A stretch of DNA of 64,000 nucleotides from JAFAXD01 sp963833605 (GTDB lineage: Bacteria; Pseudomonadota; Alphaproteobacteria; Rhizobiales; Xanthobacteraceae): NCBI GenBank assembly GCA_963833605.1, contig CAWHYZ010000003.1, forward strand, positions 62,001 to 126,000, given 5' to 3'. This document shows, piece by piece, positions 18,389 to 27,273 of the stretch. Positions within the stretch are counted from its first letter, which is position 1; the number at the start of each line of letters is the position of its first letter. The notes under the pieces are model-generated. The model had not been told where the DNA came from. It searched no databases and saw only the letters and a list, made by a program, of their open reading frames with translations. Both the position numbers and the translations under genes were made by a program.

Positions 18389-19534
18389 TCAAAATGCCGC
18401 CGCCAGATCCCTTGCTCCCTGCTGGGTGACGCCGCGGTTCATTCTGGCATTGGTCGCGGCCAACAACTTGGCGACGGTATTGTTGCGAATTGCGACCGGA
18501 TTGCGCTCATAGCCGTTGCGCAAAAAGAAGTTCGAAGTCGGTATCTGCTCGCGCATTTCGCTCGGGATGCTGATCATGTCGAACCCATTGCCATCGCCGG
18601 TCAGGTTCATCATTTCAAGCTCGGCCGCAGTCAGGTGCGCCGCATGGCCCTTGCGACGGGCAAAGATGATCGAGTCGAGCAGCTTTTGAGCCTGCAGCAG
18701 CGGTCCGACATCGACATCCAGGTTCATTGCGTGCACGGCGAGGCCTTTCGGCGTATTGGCGAGCCTCTCATGCTCTTTCCATTGGTCCGGTACGCTCCGG
18801 CAGAAGGCCGTCATCTGTCGCACGACATCGATCTTCCTGGCGAAGGCGACCTTGGCTGCGCCGGTGAGCGTGGCGGATTTGCTCCGCAGCCGCTCCAGAA
18901 ATCGTTCGCCTTGCTCGGCCATGATTTCAACGCTGTTGGTGTTGAGCAGCTGATTGTACCCAAGCGCGGTCGATATCGCCCGCGCCCCCGGTGTGTCGTG
19001 CTCGAGCCCGGCCTGAGTGTCGTATTTGCCATTGCCCCCGACCTCGAACACATAGATGCGTACCACCTGCTCGCTGGTCAGCCCAGCTGCGCCGGCGACT
19101 TTGGCGTAAGCCCTTTTGAAATCGTTTTCGTTCGCGGGTCTGGTCGGTACAAACTGGTATTGCTCGCGCGCGTGACGCAGAAAATCCGCGATCACCGGCA
19201 GCGCCGGCCGTGGTGGGACCGGCTCCTCCGGCGTCGGAGGGATCGGTCGCGGCGGGCCGCTGTAGACCGGAGGTTGGACCAACACATAGTCCTCCGCGAC
19301 GATCGCCTCCCCATTGCGGCGCTTGGCATTGCGCAACTGGCGCTTCTGCCGGACCGAGTCCCAGTATGTTGTGGCAGTCTCGTCGAAAGCCTGGCGCGCT
19401 GCCTGATAGTCCGCAAGTTTGCGCTGGTACTCGGACGTAGTGTCGGCCGGCGGCTCCAAGGCGCTTGTCGGGGCCGCGTTCAACAGCGCGGCCGCCACCA
19501 GCAAGGGCACAGCCATGCGGATATGTCTTGCCAT
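18389..19534 (-). CDS. secreted protein of unknown function, possibly lysozyme-like
   Basis: A 381-residue protein with a signal peptide ('MAVPLLVAAALLNAAPTSA'), a coiled segment ('SEYQRKLADYQAARQAFDETA'), a Pro-rich linker ('PPVYSGPPRPIPPTPEEPVPP' region) and a helical C-terminal domain beginning near residue 120. Within that domain 'VVRIYVFEVGGNGKYDTQAG' and 'ISTALGYNQLLNTNSVEIMAEQ' recall the E-x-G and substrate-cleft motifs of transglycosylase-like folds, which is a weak structural guess. The start at 19534 gives the signal peptide. It faces the monooxygenase gene across 125 bases. Function is unassigned. Confidence 0.7.
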   Translation of the reverse strand: MARHIRMAVPLLVAAALLNAAPTSALEPPADTTSEYQRKLADYQAARQAFDETATTYWDSVRQKRQLRNAKRRNGEAIVAEDYVLVQPPVYSGPPRPIPPTPEEPVPPRPALPVIADFLRHAREQYQFVPTRPANENDFKRAYAKVAGAAGLTSEQVVRIYVFEVGGNGKYDTQAGLEHDTPGARAISTALGYNQLLNTNSVEIMAEQGERFLERLRSKSATLTGAAKVAFARKIDVVRQMTAFCRSVPDQWKEHERLANTPKGLAVHAMNLDVDVGPLLQAQKLLDSIIFARRKGHAAHLTAAELEMMNLTGDGNGFDMISIPSEMREQIPTSNFFLRNGYERNPVAIRNNTVAKLLAATNARMNRGVTQQGARDLAAAF

Positions 19535-19659
19535 GGGGTCTCTTTTCCCCGCGAATCAGGATGCTCGACGACCTACTGTGGCACAGGCGGCGAAAGTGGA
19601 GTGTCGCGATCGAGCCGGCGGTGTAGATTTGTTCGCCTGATCCTCGTTCCCGGATTCCC

Positions 19660-21282
19660 ATGAATCACATTCCAGTCATTATCGCGGGCGGCGGCCCGGT
19701 CGGCATGACGCTCGCGCGCGATCTTGCGCGCCGCGGCATTCAGACGCTGCTGGTCGAGCGCAATCTCACGACCACGCGCCATCCCAAAATGGACATCACG
19801 AACGCTCGCAGCATGGAGTTGTTTCGCCGGCTCGGCGTCGCCGATGCGCTGCGTGCCGTTGCGGTCCCGGAAGCCAACAATTTCGACGTGTCCTGGATCA
19901 CCGGCCTCTCTGGTCATGAGCTCCATCGCTTCCGCTATCCGAGCGTAACGCAGTGGCGGCAGATCATCCGCGACAAGAACGACGGCAGCATGCCTGGCGA
20001 ACCGCCCATGCGTGTCTCCCAGGTCGAGATCGAACCGGTTCTGGCGCAGGCGATCCGATCCGAACCGTTGATCGATGCCCGCTGGGGCATGGCATTCGAA
20101 GATTTGAAGCAGGACATCAGCGGCGTGACCGCGACCCTGCGACCGGAAGGAGGCGCCGTCGTCCAGGTGCGTTGCGATTATTTGGTCGGGTGCGACGGCG
20201 GCACCAGCGAGGTTCGTCACTGCCTTGGTATCGGGCTGGATGGCCAAGCCTCGGTGCAGCAGCGCTTCATGACCCATTTTCGCTCCGACGCCCGGGACGT
20301 GCTGCAGCCCTGGGGCATCGCCTGGCACTACCAGTCGCTCCGCGGCACATTGATTGCCCAAAACGATCGCGACATCTGGACCCTGCAAACACGCTGGCCC
20401 GAGGATGTTCCGCCTTCGGCGATCGATCCCGACAAGCTGCTGCTTAACTTTGCGGGACACGATTTCGATTATGAGATCCTGGTCGCCAACGCATGGATGT
20501 CGCATCTGCTGGTCGCACAGGCATATCAGAGCGGACGCGTGTTTCTGGCCGGCGACGCTGCGCATCAATACATTCCAACCGGTGGCTATGGCATGAACAC
20601 CGGCATCGGGGATGCCTGTGACTTGGGCTGGAAGCTCGCTGCCGTGTTGCATGGGTTCGGTTCGCGCGATCTCCTGTCTTCCTACGACGCCGAGCGCCGC
20701 CCGATCGGTGCGCGCAACTGCGAGGCTTCCCGGCGCCACACCAAAGTGCGCAGCGAAATTGCCAAGATTTTGCGGGCGGATTTGAACGTGCCCGGCCCGG
20801 CTGGCGATCAGGCACGCGCCGAAGCGGGCAGGCGTATCGAGGCGCTCGGCAACGCTGAAAACGAGAGCTTTGGCATCGAACTCGGCTACGCGTATGTCGA
20901 TTCGCCAGTTGTGTGCGGCGAGCCGGACACGATCGTTCCCGGTGATGCGCTGAACTATGTGCCCTCAACGGTGCCCGGCGTACGGCTGCCGAGCGTCATC
21001 CTCGACGACGGCACGCCCATCTATGACCGGCTCGGGCCATGGTTCACCCTGCTGTGCAGCGGCGTGGCGCCGAGTGCAGCATTGCTATCCGCGGCGGAGA
21101 AAAATCGGATGCCTGTGACGGTGCTGCCGCTAGATGCGTCCGAGTTCCAGCACGCCTACGGCCACGGCCTCATTCTGGTACGCCCGGACCAGCATATTGC
21201 GTGGCGGGGCGGCGCTTGCGACGACACCGCCGCTGCGGACGCGATCATCAGACGCAGTCTGGGGTGGGACCACGCAGAGTGA
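19660..21282 (+). CDS. FAD-dependent aromatic monooxygenase (PheA/TfdB type)
   Basis: A complete 540-residue class A flavoprotein monooxygenase. FAD dinucleotide motif 'IIAGGGPVGMTLARDLARRG' at residues 6-25; the second FAD/NADPH motif is the DG region 'VGCDGGTSEVR'; the ribityl-binding motif is 'VFLAGDAAHQYIPTGGYGMNTGIGD' (residues ~294-318); a thioredoxin-like tail ends with 'LVRPDQHIAWRGG'. These enzymes add a hydroxyl to phenolic or other aromatic rings. It resembles the partial gene at the left edge. It is followed in convergent orientation by a ketopantoate-reductase-like gene, and a ring-cleaving dioxygenase lies at 24.6 kb, suggesting aromatic degradation. Confidence 0.9.
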   Translation: MNHIPVIIAGGGPVGMTLARDLARRGIQTLLVERNLTTTRHPKMDITNARSMELFRRLGVADALRAVAVPEANNFDVSWITGLSGHELHRFRYPSVTQWRQIIRDKNDGSMPGEPPMRVSQVEIEPVLAQAIRSEPLIDARWGMAFEDLKQDISGVTATLRPEGGAVVQVRCDYLVGCDGGTSEVRHCLGIGLDGQASVQQRFMTHFRSDARDVLQPWGIAWHYQSLRGTLIAQNDRDIWTLQTRWPEDVPPSAIDPDKLLLNFAGHDFDYEILVANAWMSHLLVAQAYQSGRVFLAGDAAHQYIPTGGYGMNTGIGDACDLGWKLAAVLHGFGSRDLLSSYDAERRPIGARNCEASRRHTKVRSEIAKILRADLNVPGPAGDQARAEAGRRIEALGNAENESFGIELGYAYVDSPVVCGEPDTIVPGDALNYVPSTVPGVRLPSVILDDGTPIYDRLGPWFTLLCSGVAPSAALLSAAEKNRMPVTVLPLDASEFQHAYGHGLILVRPDQHIAWRGGACDDTAAADAIIRRSLGWDHAE

Positions 21283-21295
21283 CTGCCCGCGGGCC

Positions 21296-22366
21296 TTATG
21301 CGGCCGCTTTGCGGTTGGCGGCAAGTCGCGCGTCCACCGTTGCTACGGTCTCGTCGACGATCGGCGAGCGCAGGCCTTTTTGGGCCGCAATCGTTTGCAC
21401 CAGCCGGTCGGTCCTCTCGATATTCTGTGCGCCCGCGAACAAGGCGCGTGCCGCTGAAGACGGCCGCGTCAAGCCTTGGGCGGCTGCGGCGTATTTCTCG
21501 AACGGCACCAGATCATTCGGGTCGGCCCCGAGCGTCACCACGAGATCGCGCACCCAATTGTAGACCGTGCGAGATTTTTCGAGGTCGGCATGCACGGCTT
21601 CTTTGATGGTGATGGCGGCGTCCTTGGTTACGCAGCGATAATTGCCGGTGAGCAACATGGCCCACTTCGCCAGCGGCACGAAGATCGAATCGTGCACCTT
21701 GAGCTTGACCGGAATGTCCATCGGCCCGTCGCCGGCGTCGTAGCGGATTGCTTCGATATCTTTCTGCATCTGGCGCAGGATCGCGGTGTGGGCATCGGAG
21801 TCAAAGCGCGCCACCTTGAAATTGGTCGGCAAGGTGACCAGCAGCACGTTGGACTTCTCTTCTGGCGGGCGGATGGCCTGTGGGTCCGGGCTGCAAAGCG
21901 TCATTAGTCCGGGATCGAAGCCTTCCCATACGCTTGGATCCGTGTAACAGGCGCGCAACGGATCGGCGGCCAGCCCCGGAATGCGCTTGAGATAGGGCAG
22001 CGGCGGCATGTTCATGATCGACATGCACGGCACTTTTGCTTTGGCGACAGCCCCGAGAAGCTCGCGCACACCCGGCGCTCGGTACTGCGGCTCCTGCATG
22101 GCGAGTGCGACCAGATCGTAGTCGGTCGGGTTAACGGCGGTCGGAACGTCAGCCGAAAGCTTGCCGGGGAGCTTGCGTGAGTCGATCTCGACAAGCCCGG
22201 ATTTGCCCTTGATTGGCAACCGTACGCGGGTTCCTTCCTGGTTGATCACCTCCGTCTCGGCTGGCAGGCACACGAGCTTAACCTTGTGCCCGGCGAACAG
22301 GAGCTTGGTCGCCAGCAGCGAGCCGTAGGAAGCACCCATGATCATGACATTGTAGGTGGACGGCAT
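21296..22366 (-). CDS. ketopantoate reductase-like NAD(P)-binding protein
   Basis: A 356-residue protein with an N-terminal Rossmann motif 'VMIMGASYGSLLATKLLFAGHKVKLVC' and a C-terminal helical domain ('AKWAMLLTGNYRCV', 'VYNWVRDLVVTLGADPNDLVPF'), the plan of 6-phosphogluconate dehydrogenase-like reductases such as PanE. Ketopantoate reductase itself is shorter, and the inserted 'LPTNFKVARFDSDAHTAILRQMQKDIEAI' region is unusual (quoted in part). The ATG at 22366 has GGGAGA six bases upstream; the longer open frame to 22729 is not supported. A role in PanE chemistry is unlikely here; an alpha-keto or opine-type substrate in catabolism is possible. Confidence 0.75.
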   Translation of the reverse strand: MPSTYNVMIMGASYGSLLATKLLFAGHKVKLVCLPAETEVINQEGTRVRLPIKGKSGLVEIDSRKLPGKLSADVPTAVNPTDYDLVALAMQEPQYRAPGVRELLGAVAKAKVPCMSIMNMPPLPYLKRIPGLAADPLRACYTDPSVWEGFDPGLMTLCSPDPQAIRPPEEKSNVLLVTLPTNFKVARFDSDAHTAILRQMQKDIEAIRYDAGDGPMDIPVKLKVHDSIFVPLAKWAMLLTGNYRCVTKDAAITIKEAVHADLEKSRTVYNWVRDLVVTLGADPNDLVPFEKYAAAAQGLTRPSSAARALFAGAQNIERTDRLVQTIAAQKGLRSPIVDETVATVDARLAANRKAAA

Positions 22367-22538
22367 CGCTATCTCCCGTGTGCTTGGATTGAGAACCGCA
22401 ATGCTATTGCGGGCGGGGCACGATCGCAATGCGCGTTCTGCCCGGCAATTCGAAATCCTTCCGGATTGGCCGCGGGCCCGGTTGCGCGGCTGCCGCAGCG
22501 CAATACCGGGTTTATGCGAAACCCGGATCCCTAGCCGT

Positions 22539-23615
22539 TCAAGACCGGCGGGTCCCCCTGTTCGCGCTGGACCTGCGGGGCGCTGAAGGTCGTGGGGTGC
22601 GAACCTGCTTCGGCGTCTGCCCGGTCCAGCGCTTGAATGCATGGGTGAATGCGCTGATCTCCTCATAGCCGAGCAGCCACGCAATCTGGGAAATCGACAG
22701 GGCTTCGTCGCGCAGATAGCGCCGGGCAAGGTCGGTTTTCATCTCGACGAGTATTTCGGTAAAGGTCAGCCCCTCGGACGCGAGACGACGGACGAGCGTG
22801 CGCTTGCCCATGCCCAAGCGACGAGCGATTTCACCCAAATCCGCCTTGCCATGTGGCAGCAGTGGAGCAATGGCCTTTTCCACGTCGGTGCGCAAAGTCC
22901 GGCGATCGGCACGCCGGTGCCCGAGCGCGCTCTCGCAATAATCGACCAGCAACTCTCCCAGGCGTGGATCGGCGCCGGCGATCGGCGCTTGGGTCATGGC
23001 TTTTTGAAAAATAATTTCATCCACATTGGCGTCGAAGACGATCTCGCATCCCAGGAATGCACTCATTTCCGGCGCTGCGTCACGATGGTGCATGACCTGC
23101 ACACGTTGCGGCGGCGCTCGGTAATTGGCCAAATGCCAACCGAGACGAACCATTGTGGTCAGCAAGAACTCGATCTGATGGCGGTCAGCGCGTCGATCGA
23201 CGCCGACATAGTCGAGGATGATCCCGAATTCCTGTCCGTCTCGGATCCGCAGCGCGAACCCCTCGTTCGCGATCGTGCTGTAGCGCTGCGCGCGCAGCAA
23301 GGCTTCGCCGATCTGTTCCGAGGAGGCCAGCACGTAATAGAGCAACCCGATTTCCCGAAGGTCAAAATCGCGCGCCAGATGAAATCCGAGAAAATCGTCC
23401 TGCAGCGCGTCCGCGATCAGCTCAAGCAGGATGATCTGGCTCTGTACCGGGATCCGTGCGCTGCGATCTTCGATCTCCCGTCGAGTCACTCCCGCCCGAA
23501 CCAGCAGTGGAGCAAGATCGATCCCGGCGCTGTGCGCGCGCAAGCAAGCGAACCGGCTGAGACCTCCGGCCGCAAGCGGCATCGCGCACAGTGGCCGCAG
23601 ACCCGAATTACGCAT
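22539..23615 (-). CDS. AraC family transcriptional regulator (OruR/ArgR-like domain plan)
   Basis: A 358-residue regulator with an N-terminal 'Arabinose_bd'-type ligand domain ('LLVRAGVTRREIEDRSARIPVQSQ', 'DFLGFHLARDFDLREIGLLYYVLASS') and a C-terminal double HTH: 'LGEIARRLGMGKRTLVRRLASEGLTFTEIL' and 'LSISQIAWLLGYEEISAFTHAFKRWTGQTPKQVR' (each quoted in pieces). The ATG at 23615 opens the family domain; the longer frame to 24116 is not supported. Such regulators commonly control adjacent catabolic genes, here plausibly the monooxygenase/reductase or the extradiol dioxygenase. The effector is unknown. Confidence 0.85.
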   Translation of the reverse strand: MRNSGLRPLCAMPLAAGGLSRFACLRAHSAGIDLAPLLVRAGVTRREIEDRSARIPVQSQIILLELIADALQDDFLGFHLARDFDLREIGLLYYVLASSEQIGEALLRAQRYSTIANEGFALRIRDGQEFGIILDYVGVDRRADRHQIEFLLTTMVRLGWHLANYRAPPQRVQVMHHRDAAPEMSAFLGCEIVFDANVDEIIFQKAMTQAPIAGADPRLGELLVDYCESALGHRRADRRTLRTDVEKAIAPLLPHGKADLGEIARRLGMGKRTLVRRLASEGLTFTEILVEMKTDLARRYLRDEALSISQIAWLLGYEEISAFTHAFKRWTGQTPKQVRTPRPSAPRRSSANRGTRRS

Positions 23616-23732
23616 ACTTGTTTTCCGTCCACGCTCGACGAGGTCGCCAACCTGGCGTGCAGCGTCAATTTTTTGGCACGTTATAGCAAGACGATATTGG
23701 GCCGTTGCTTGTAGGAGGGGCTTGGCGACGTT

Positions 23733-24119
23733 GTGTCCCGGCGGGTAAGAGGGCAGCCGGACAATGGAGGATTGGGGTTGATACCGCAAAGTTCCAGGGG
23801 CGGAGAGCAAGACCTCGGGCAGAGGCTTCTGCTCGCCTACGTTTCCCTGTGCACCGTGGAAGACGGCTTGCGAGCCGCGCTGCTTGCACGTTTCGGCAAT
23901 TATGAGGTGCGCCTCATCGAGTTTACATCGCCCAGGCGCGCCGGCGGCAAGCCGTTGTGGTTGGAATTGTACGACCGCGAGTTTAGGTCTGCTTTCGATT
24001 GCTACGCCTGGTCGCGCTTGTCCAAGCTCGATGAGGCAGTCGCCGCCGCCGAGCAGCTCATCGCGAAGGCCAAGCAATTGCATGGGCAGACGCCGCAGCG
24101 CAGCCACGCGTTGCATTAG
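23733..24119 (+). CDS. hypothetical protein
   Basis: An open frame of 128 codons from a GTG. From about residue 30 it has the high third-position GC of genuine genes here and a soluble, amphipathic composition: 'LLLAYVSLCTVEDGLRAALL', 'NYEVRLIEFTSPRRAGGKPLWLELYDRE', 'SRLSKLDEAVAAAEQLIAKAKQLHG' (each in part). The first ~25 residues are less convincing, so the true start may be further in; an AGGAGG-like stretch at 23713 is too far from the GTG to decide. Divergent from the AraC gene. I recognise no family. Confidence 0.5.
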   Translation: MSRRVRGQPDNGGLGLIPQSSRGGEQDLGQRLLLAYVSLCTVEDGLRAALLARFGNYEVRLIEFTSPRRAGGKPLWLELYDREFRSAFDCYAWSRLSKLDEAVAAAEQLIAKAKQLHGQTPQRSHALH

Positions 24120-24629
24120 GCACCGCTGCGCCGGTGCAGTTTAAGATTGCCGCCATTGACGTTGGCTCCAAGCCGGCCCTTGCCAGTCAATCGCGCGAAT
24201 GAACGTGCGCGCTCAGCGTCGCTTTGGGTGTGGACGGTTCCACGCGCATCGGGTCAGCACCCTGGTTCGTCAGCGGCTCTACATCGAGCGCGTCATCGGC
24301 ATAGGCCTCGTCGGCCACCACCTCATCCGGTGTGCGCGTGAGGCCTCGGTCGGGCACCAGCACGCTTCGCGCTATTCGACCGGAGTTCGGACGCCCGCAC
24401 CCGCCGCAGAGTAGACCTCACGCGCAGGAATGGCACTCCCGCGGGGGACCCGATAAGTTGTCGATCGTCATCACCAAGGCTTGTCGGAGGTCTCGTGCGC
24501 GAGCGCGGTGCCCCGTCCGGACCGTCTTGCCCCAAGTGACGAAGCGGCGCATTCCTCGACAAGATCGCCCGGTAAACCTGGCCTTGGGCGCGGGTAGGAA
24601 AACGGGTCAGGCAGCGGAGAACCTTGCAT
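24120..24629. other. about 510 bases with no well-supported gene
   Basis: Several overlapping short frames exist but none has a convincing start. The best candidate is a minus-strand run at 24187-24363, listed separately. The sequence on either side gives coding-like fragments in shifting frames, such as 'REVYSAAGAGVRTPVE' on the minus strand, which suggests a decayed gene. No tRNA, repeat or strong promoter was seen. Confidence 0.4.
24187..24363 (-). CDS. possible small protein or gene remnant
   Basis: From a GTG at 24363 the minus strand reads 58 codons with coding-like third positions: 'VLVPDRGLTRTPDEVVADEA', then 'YADDALDVEPLTNQGADPM', then 'RVEPSTPKATLSAHVHSRD' and stop. The 'VADEAY.DDAL' string loosely recalls the 'ADxAYDADAL' region of IS5-type transposases, so it may be a transposase scrap instead of a real small gene. 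No ribosome site supports the GTG. Low confidence. Confidence 0.25.
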   Translation of the reverse strand: MLVPDRGLTRTPDEVVADEAYADDALDVEPLTNQGADPMRVEPSTPKATLSAHVHSRD

Positions 24630-25643
24630 ATGGCCAAGATCGTGTTTGGATTTGGAACGTCCCACGGACCCTTGCTGGCGACCCCGCCGCATGAGTGGGA
24701 TCTGCGGGCCAATGTGGATCGCAAAAACAGGGCGCTTGCGTTCGGGGCTGGCACCTACGACTTCGGGCAGCTTTACGACCTGCGCAAGGGCGATCATTTC
24801 GAAAAGCAGAACACGCTCGAGGTTCGCAAGGAGCGTCACGACCGCTGCCAGAAACAACTCGACGTGCTCGCCGAGCGCCTCGCCAAGATCGATCCGGACG
24901 TGCTGGTGATCGTCGGCGATGATCATCATGAATGGTTCCTCAACGACATCCAACCGGCGCTCTCGGTCTTCCACGGCATGCAGGTGTTCAACCGCGCCCT
25001 GACCAAGGCCGAAGAGGACGAGAAGATCGCCAACGGGAACGGCTATGCGATGAAGATCTACTACCCGCAGAAGGACGAGATCTATCCGTGCCCATCGGGC
25101 TTGGCGGCCCATATGGTCAACCAAGCGGTACAGCAGGATTTCGACGTGGCTGCCCTGGGCGAGCAGCCCGCCGACGGTGGCGTCCTGCGTCAACTCGGAC
25201 ATTCCTACGGTTTCATCTATCGTCGCATCCTCAACAGCCGACCGATTCCCCTGATCCCGGTCCTGGTCAATACCTACTATCCGCCTAACCAGCCGACACC
25301 CAAGCGCTGCCTTGATTTCGGTCGCGCGCTCGGCCGCGCCATCAAGTCGTGGCGGGGCAACGAGCGGGTCGCGGTCGTAGCTTCCGGGGGCGTGAGCCAT
25401 TTTGTGGTCGACGAGGCCTTCGACCGCCGCCTGCTCGGCGCCATGAAGCAGCGCGATTACAAAGTCTTGATCGGGGAGCCGGACATTCACTTTCGCTCTG
25501 GAACCTCTGAGACCAAGAACTGGCTTGTTGTTGCTGGTATTCTGGCTGAGACCAATCTTGACATGGAACTTCTGGACTATGTGCCCTGCTATCGCTCGGA
25601 GGCCGGCACCGGCAGCGGAATGGCGTTTGCCACCTGGCAGTGA
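24630..25643 (+). CDS. class III extradiol ring-cleavage dioxygenase (LigB superfamily)
   Basis: A 337-residue catalytic-subunit-like protein of the LigB/MEMO superfamily. Candidate iron ligands and catalytic His occur in 'FGTSHGPLLATPPHEW' (residues 8-23), 'VIVGDDHHEWFLNDIQPALS', 'LRQLGHSYGFIYRRIL' and 'VASGGVSHFVVDEAFDR'. These Fe(II) enzymes open catechol-type rings next to the hydroxyls. No LigA-like small subunit gene is adjacent, so it may act alone or with a distant partner. The ATG at 24630 has GGAGA nine bases upstream. Together with the flavin monooxygenases it supports aromatic catabolism in this part of the genome. Confidence 0.88.
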   Translation: MAKIVFGFGTSHGPLLATPPHEWDLRANVDRKNRALAFGAGTYDFGQLYDLRKGDHFEKQNTLEVRKERHDRCQKQLDVLAERLAKIDPDVLVIVGDDHHEWFLNDIQPALSVFHGMQVFNRALTKAEEDEKIANGNGYAMKIYYPQKDEIYPCPSGLAAHMVNQAVQQDFDVAALGEQPADGGVLRQLGHSYGFIYRRILNSRPIPLIPVLVNTYYPPNQPTPKRCLDFGRALGRAIKSWRGNERVAVVASGGVSHFVVDEAFDRRLLGAMKQRDYKVLIGEPDIHFRSGTSETKNWLVVAGILAETNLDMELLDYVPCYRSEAGTGSGMAFATWQ

Positions 25644-25657
25644 GCAAACCGTGTGGA

Positions 25658-26320
25658 TCAAGTGATGAGGCTGGCACCGAGGTTCACTGCGAGGGCCAGA
25701 ATCGCGACGCTAAAGAAGAACGACACGATTCCATGCATCACCACGACACGACGCACAGGCATTGAGGTCACCTCGACGTCAGAGACCTGGAACGTCATCC
25801 CGATCACGAATGAAAAATAGATGAAGTCCCAATAGTTGGGATGGACGGTCTCGGGAAAGGCCAATCCACTGCCGTGCTCGCCTGGTCCGCGATAGAAGCG
25901 ATGTGCGTAGTGGAACGCGAAGATCGTGTGGATCAGAGCCCAGGACAGCAACGTCGTGATGGCCGCCAGCGGGAAGGCGAACTGCTCGCGCGGGGTTGGG
26001 GCACGCGTGGCGCCCACTTCGACAATGATTGCCGCAAGACTCGCGACTGCGGCGGCGACGGTCAGGATCAGAATGAGCAATCCGCCCTCGTCGTACTGTT
26101 CGGCGCGAGCCTGCACCCTCTTCAGATCGAAGTCTTGGACAAGGATGAAGGCGGTGACCAGATAGACGATGGCACCGATATCCCAACCAATCAGTAACCG
26201 CGTCGAGGAGCGCAGGCTGTGCGGCAACAACAGCAAGACGATAACGCCGATGGCTGCGGCGATACTCAAACGCGCGTGATAGCGAACAATCCGCAGCGGT
26301 TTTGGCAGACGATGTAACAT
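25658..26320 (-). CDS. DUF1345 family membrane protein
   Basis: A 220-residue inner-membrane protein with about five hydrophobic helices: 'LSIAAAIGVIVLLLLPHSL', 'LIGWDIGAIVYLVTAFILV', 'LLILILTVAAAVASLAAIIV', 'FAFPLAAITTLLSWALIHTIFAFHYAH' (in part) and the C-terminal 'GIVSFFFSVAILALAVNLGASL'. The motif 'FPETVHPNYWDFIYFSFVIGMTFQVSDV' (in part) is diagnostic of DUF1345. The ATG at 26320 has AAGGAG just upstream, preferred over 26365. Function is unknown. It converges with the dioxygenase gene and is divergent from mtgA. Confidence 0.88.
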   Translation of the reverse strand: MLHRLPKPLRIVRYHARLSIAAAIGVIVLLLLPHSLRSSTRLLIGWDIGAIVYLVTAFILVQDFDLKRVQARAEQYDEGGLLILILTVAAAVASLAAIIVEVGATRAPTPREQFAFPLAAITTLLSWALIHTIFAFHYAHRFYRGPGEHGSGLAFPETVHPNYWDFIYFSFVIGMTFQVSDVEVTSMPVRRVVVMHGIVSFFFSVAILALAVNLGASLIT

Positions 26321-26394
26321 GCGCTCCTTCGTCCTTTCGTCGCTGGGCCCGCGACCGTAGCGCACCGCTATCCCTCCAGGCTACGATTGTCGCA

Positions 26395-27090
26395 ATGACA
26401 CCGAAAGGGCGACATGGCATCCGGCGTTTCATCCGCGTTGTGGTTTGTGCCCTCCTGTTGATCATCGTGCTGCCGTTCGGTCTCACGCTGCTCTATGGGG
26501 TGATCGCTCCGGTCTCGACCCCGATGCTCTGGCGTTTGGCGACCGACCAGCGCGTCGAGCGGGTGTGGATACCACTCGACCGCGTGGCGCCGGCCTTGGT
26601 GATCGCGGCGATCGTTGCCGAGGACGCCCGCTACTGCCGTCACCACGGGGTTGATGTCGAGAGCGTTGTCGAGCTGATCGAGGAGGCTGACGACCTGCGT
26701 GAAGCGCGCGGCGGATCGAGCATCACCCAGCAGACCGCGAAAAATCTATTCCTATGGCGGTCGCGAAGCTTTGTGCGCAAGGCACTCGAATTGCCGCTGG
26801 CGATGTGGCTCGACCTCGTCCTCGGTAAGCGGCGCGTGCTCGAAATCTATCTCAACATCGCCGAGTGGGGGCCCGATGGAGAGTTCGGGATCGAGGCCGG
26901 CGGGCGCCGCGCATTTGGCAAATCGGCGCATGACCTCGACACTCGTGAAGCGGCGCTGCTCGCAGCCATGCTGCCCAATCCGCGTCGGCGCGACGCCCGC
27001 CGGCCCGGACCTGGACTGCGCCGGCTCGCCGGCATCTACCAGGCGCGTTCGGCAGCAAGTCGCGGCGTCGCGGTCTGTGTCCTGCGTTGA
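26395..27090 (+). CDS. mtgA: monofunctional biosynthetic peptidoglycan transglycosylase
   Basis: A 231-residue GT51 enzyme with an N-terminal membrane anchor ('VVVCALLLIIVLPFGLTLLYG') and the family motifs in order: 'AAIVAEDARYCRHHGVD' containing the catalytic Glu, 'GGSSITQQTAKNLFLW', and 'GKRRVLEIYLNIAEWG.DGEFGIEAGGRRAFGK'. It polymerises lipid II into glycan strands at the outer face of the inner membrane. The ATG at 26395 precedes the anchor; the upstream in-frame ATG at 26302 is less likely. mtgA next to rpmF is a conserved neighbourhood in Bradyrhizobium relatives. The open frame continues after its TGA (see findings). Confidence 0.93.
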   Translation: MTPKGRHGIRRFIRVVVCALLLIIVLPFGLTLLYGVIAPVSTPMLWRLATDQRVERVWIPLDRVAPALVIAAIVAEDARYCRHHGVDVESVVELIEEADDLREARGGSSITQQTAKNLFLWRSRSFVRKALELPLAMWLDLVLGKRRVLEIYLNIAEWGPDGEFGIEAGGRRAFGKSAHDLDTREAALLAAMLPNPRRRDARRPGPGLRRLAGIYQARSAASRGVAVCVLR

Positions 27091-27273
27091 CACGGCAAGT
27101 TCGACCGCAGCCTGCGACGGTTTGTACTATCCATCAACGACGGCGACACCTACGGCAGCCGGCCGTTCATTTCGCCTCAAAGCGCACTAGCCACAGGGTC
27201 GACCATCCTCTATAAGCCGCGCTTCCAGCTCAAATCGCCTTGGCGCTTGGCGCCCCTTAAATGCGAGGATCCT

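Noticed and set aside
19573..20739. 388-codon minus-strand frame opposite the second flavin monooxygenase
   Set aside because: Antisense shadow of a gene with complete FAD motifs on the plus strand.
22367..22729. N-terminal extension of the ketopantoate-reductase-like gene
   Set aside because: The Rossmann motif begins right after ATG 22366, which has a good ribosome site; the extension is Arg/Cys-rich and unlike any domain.
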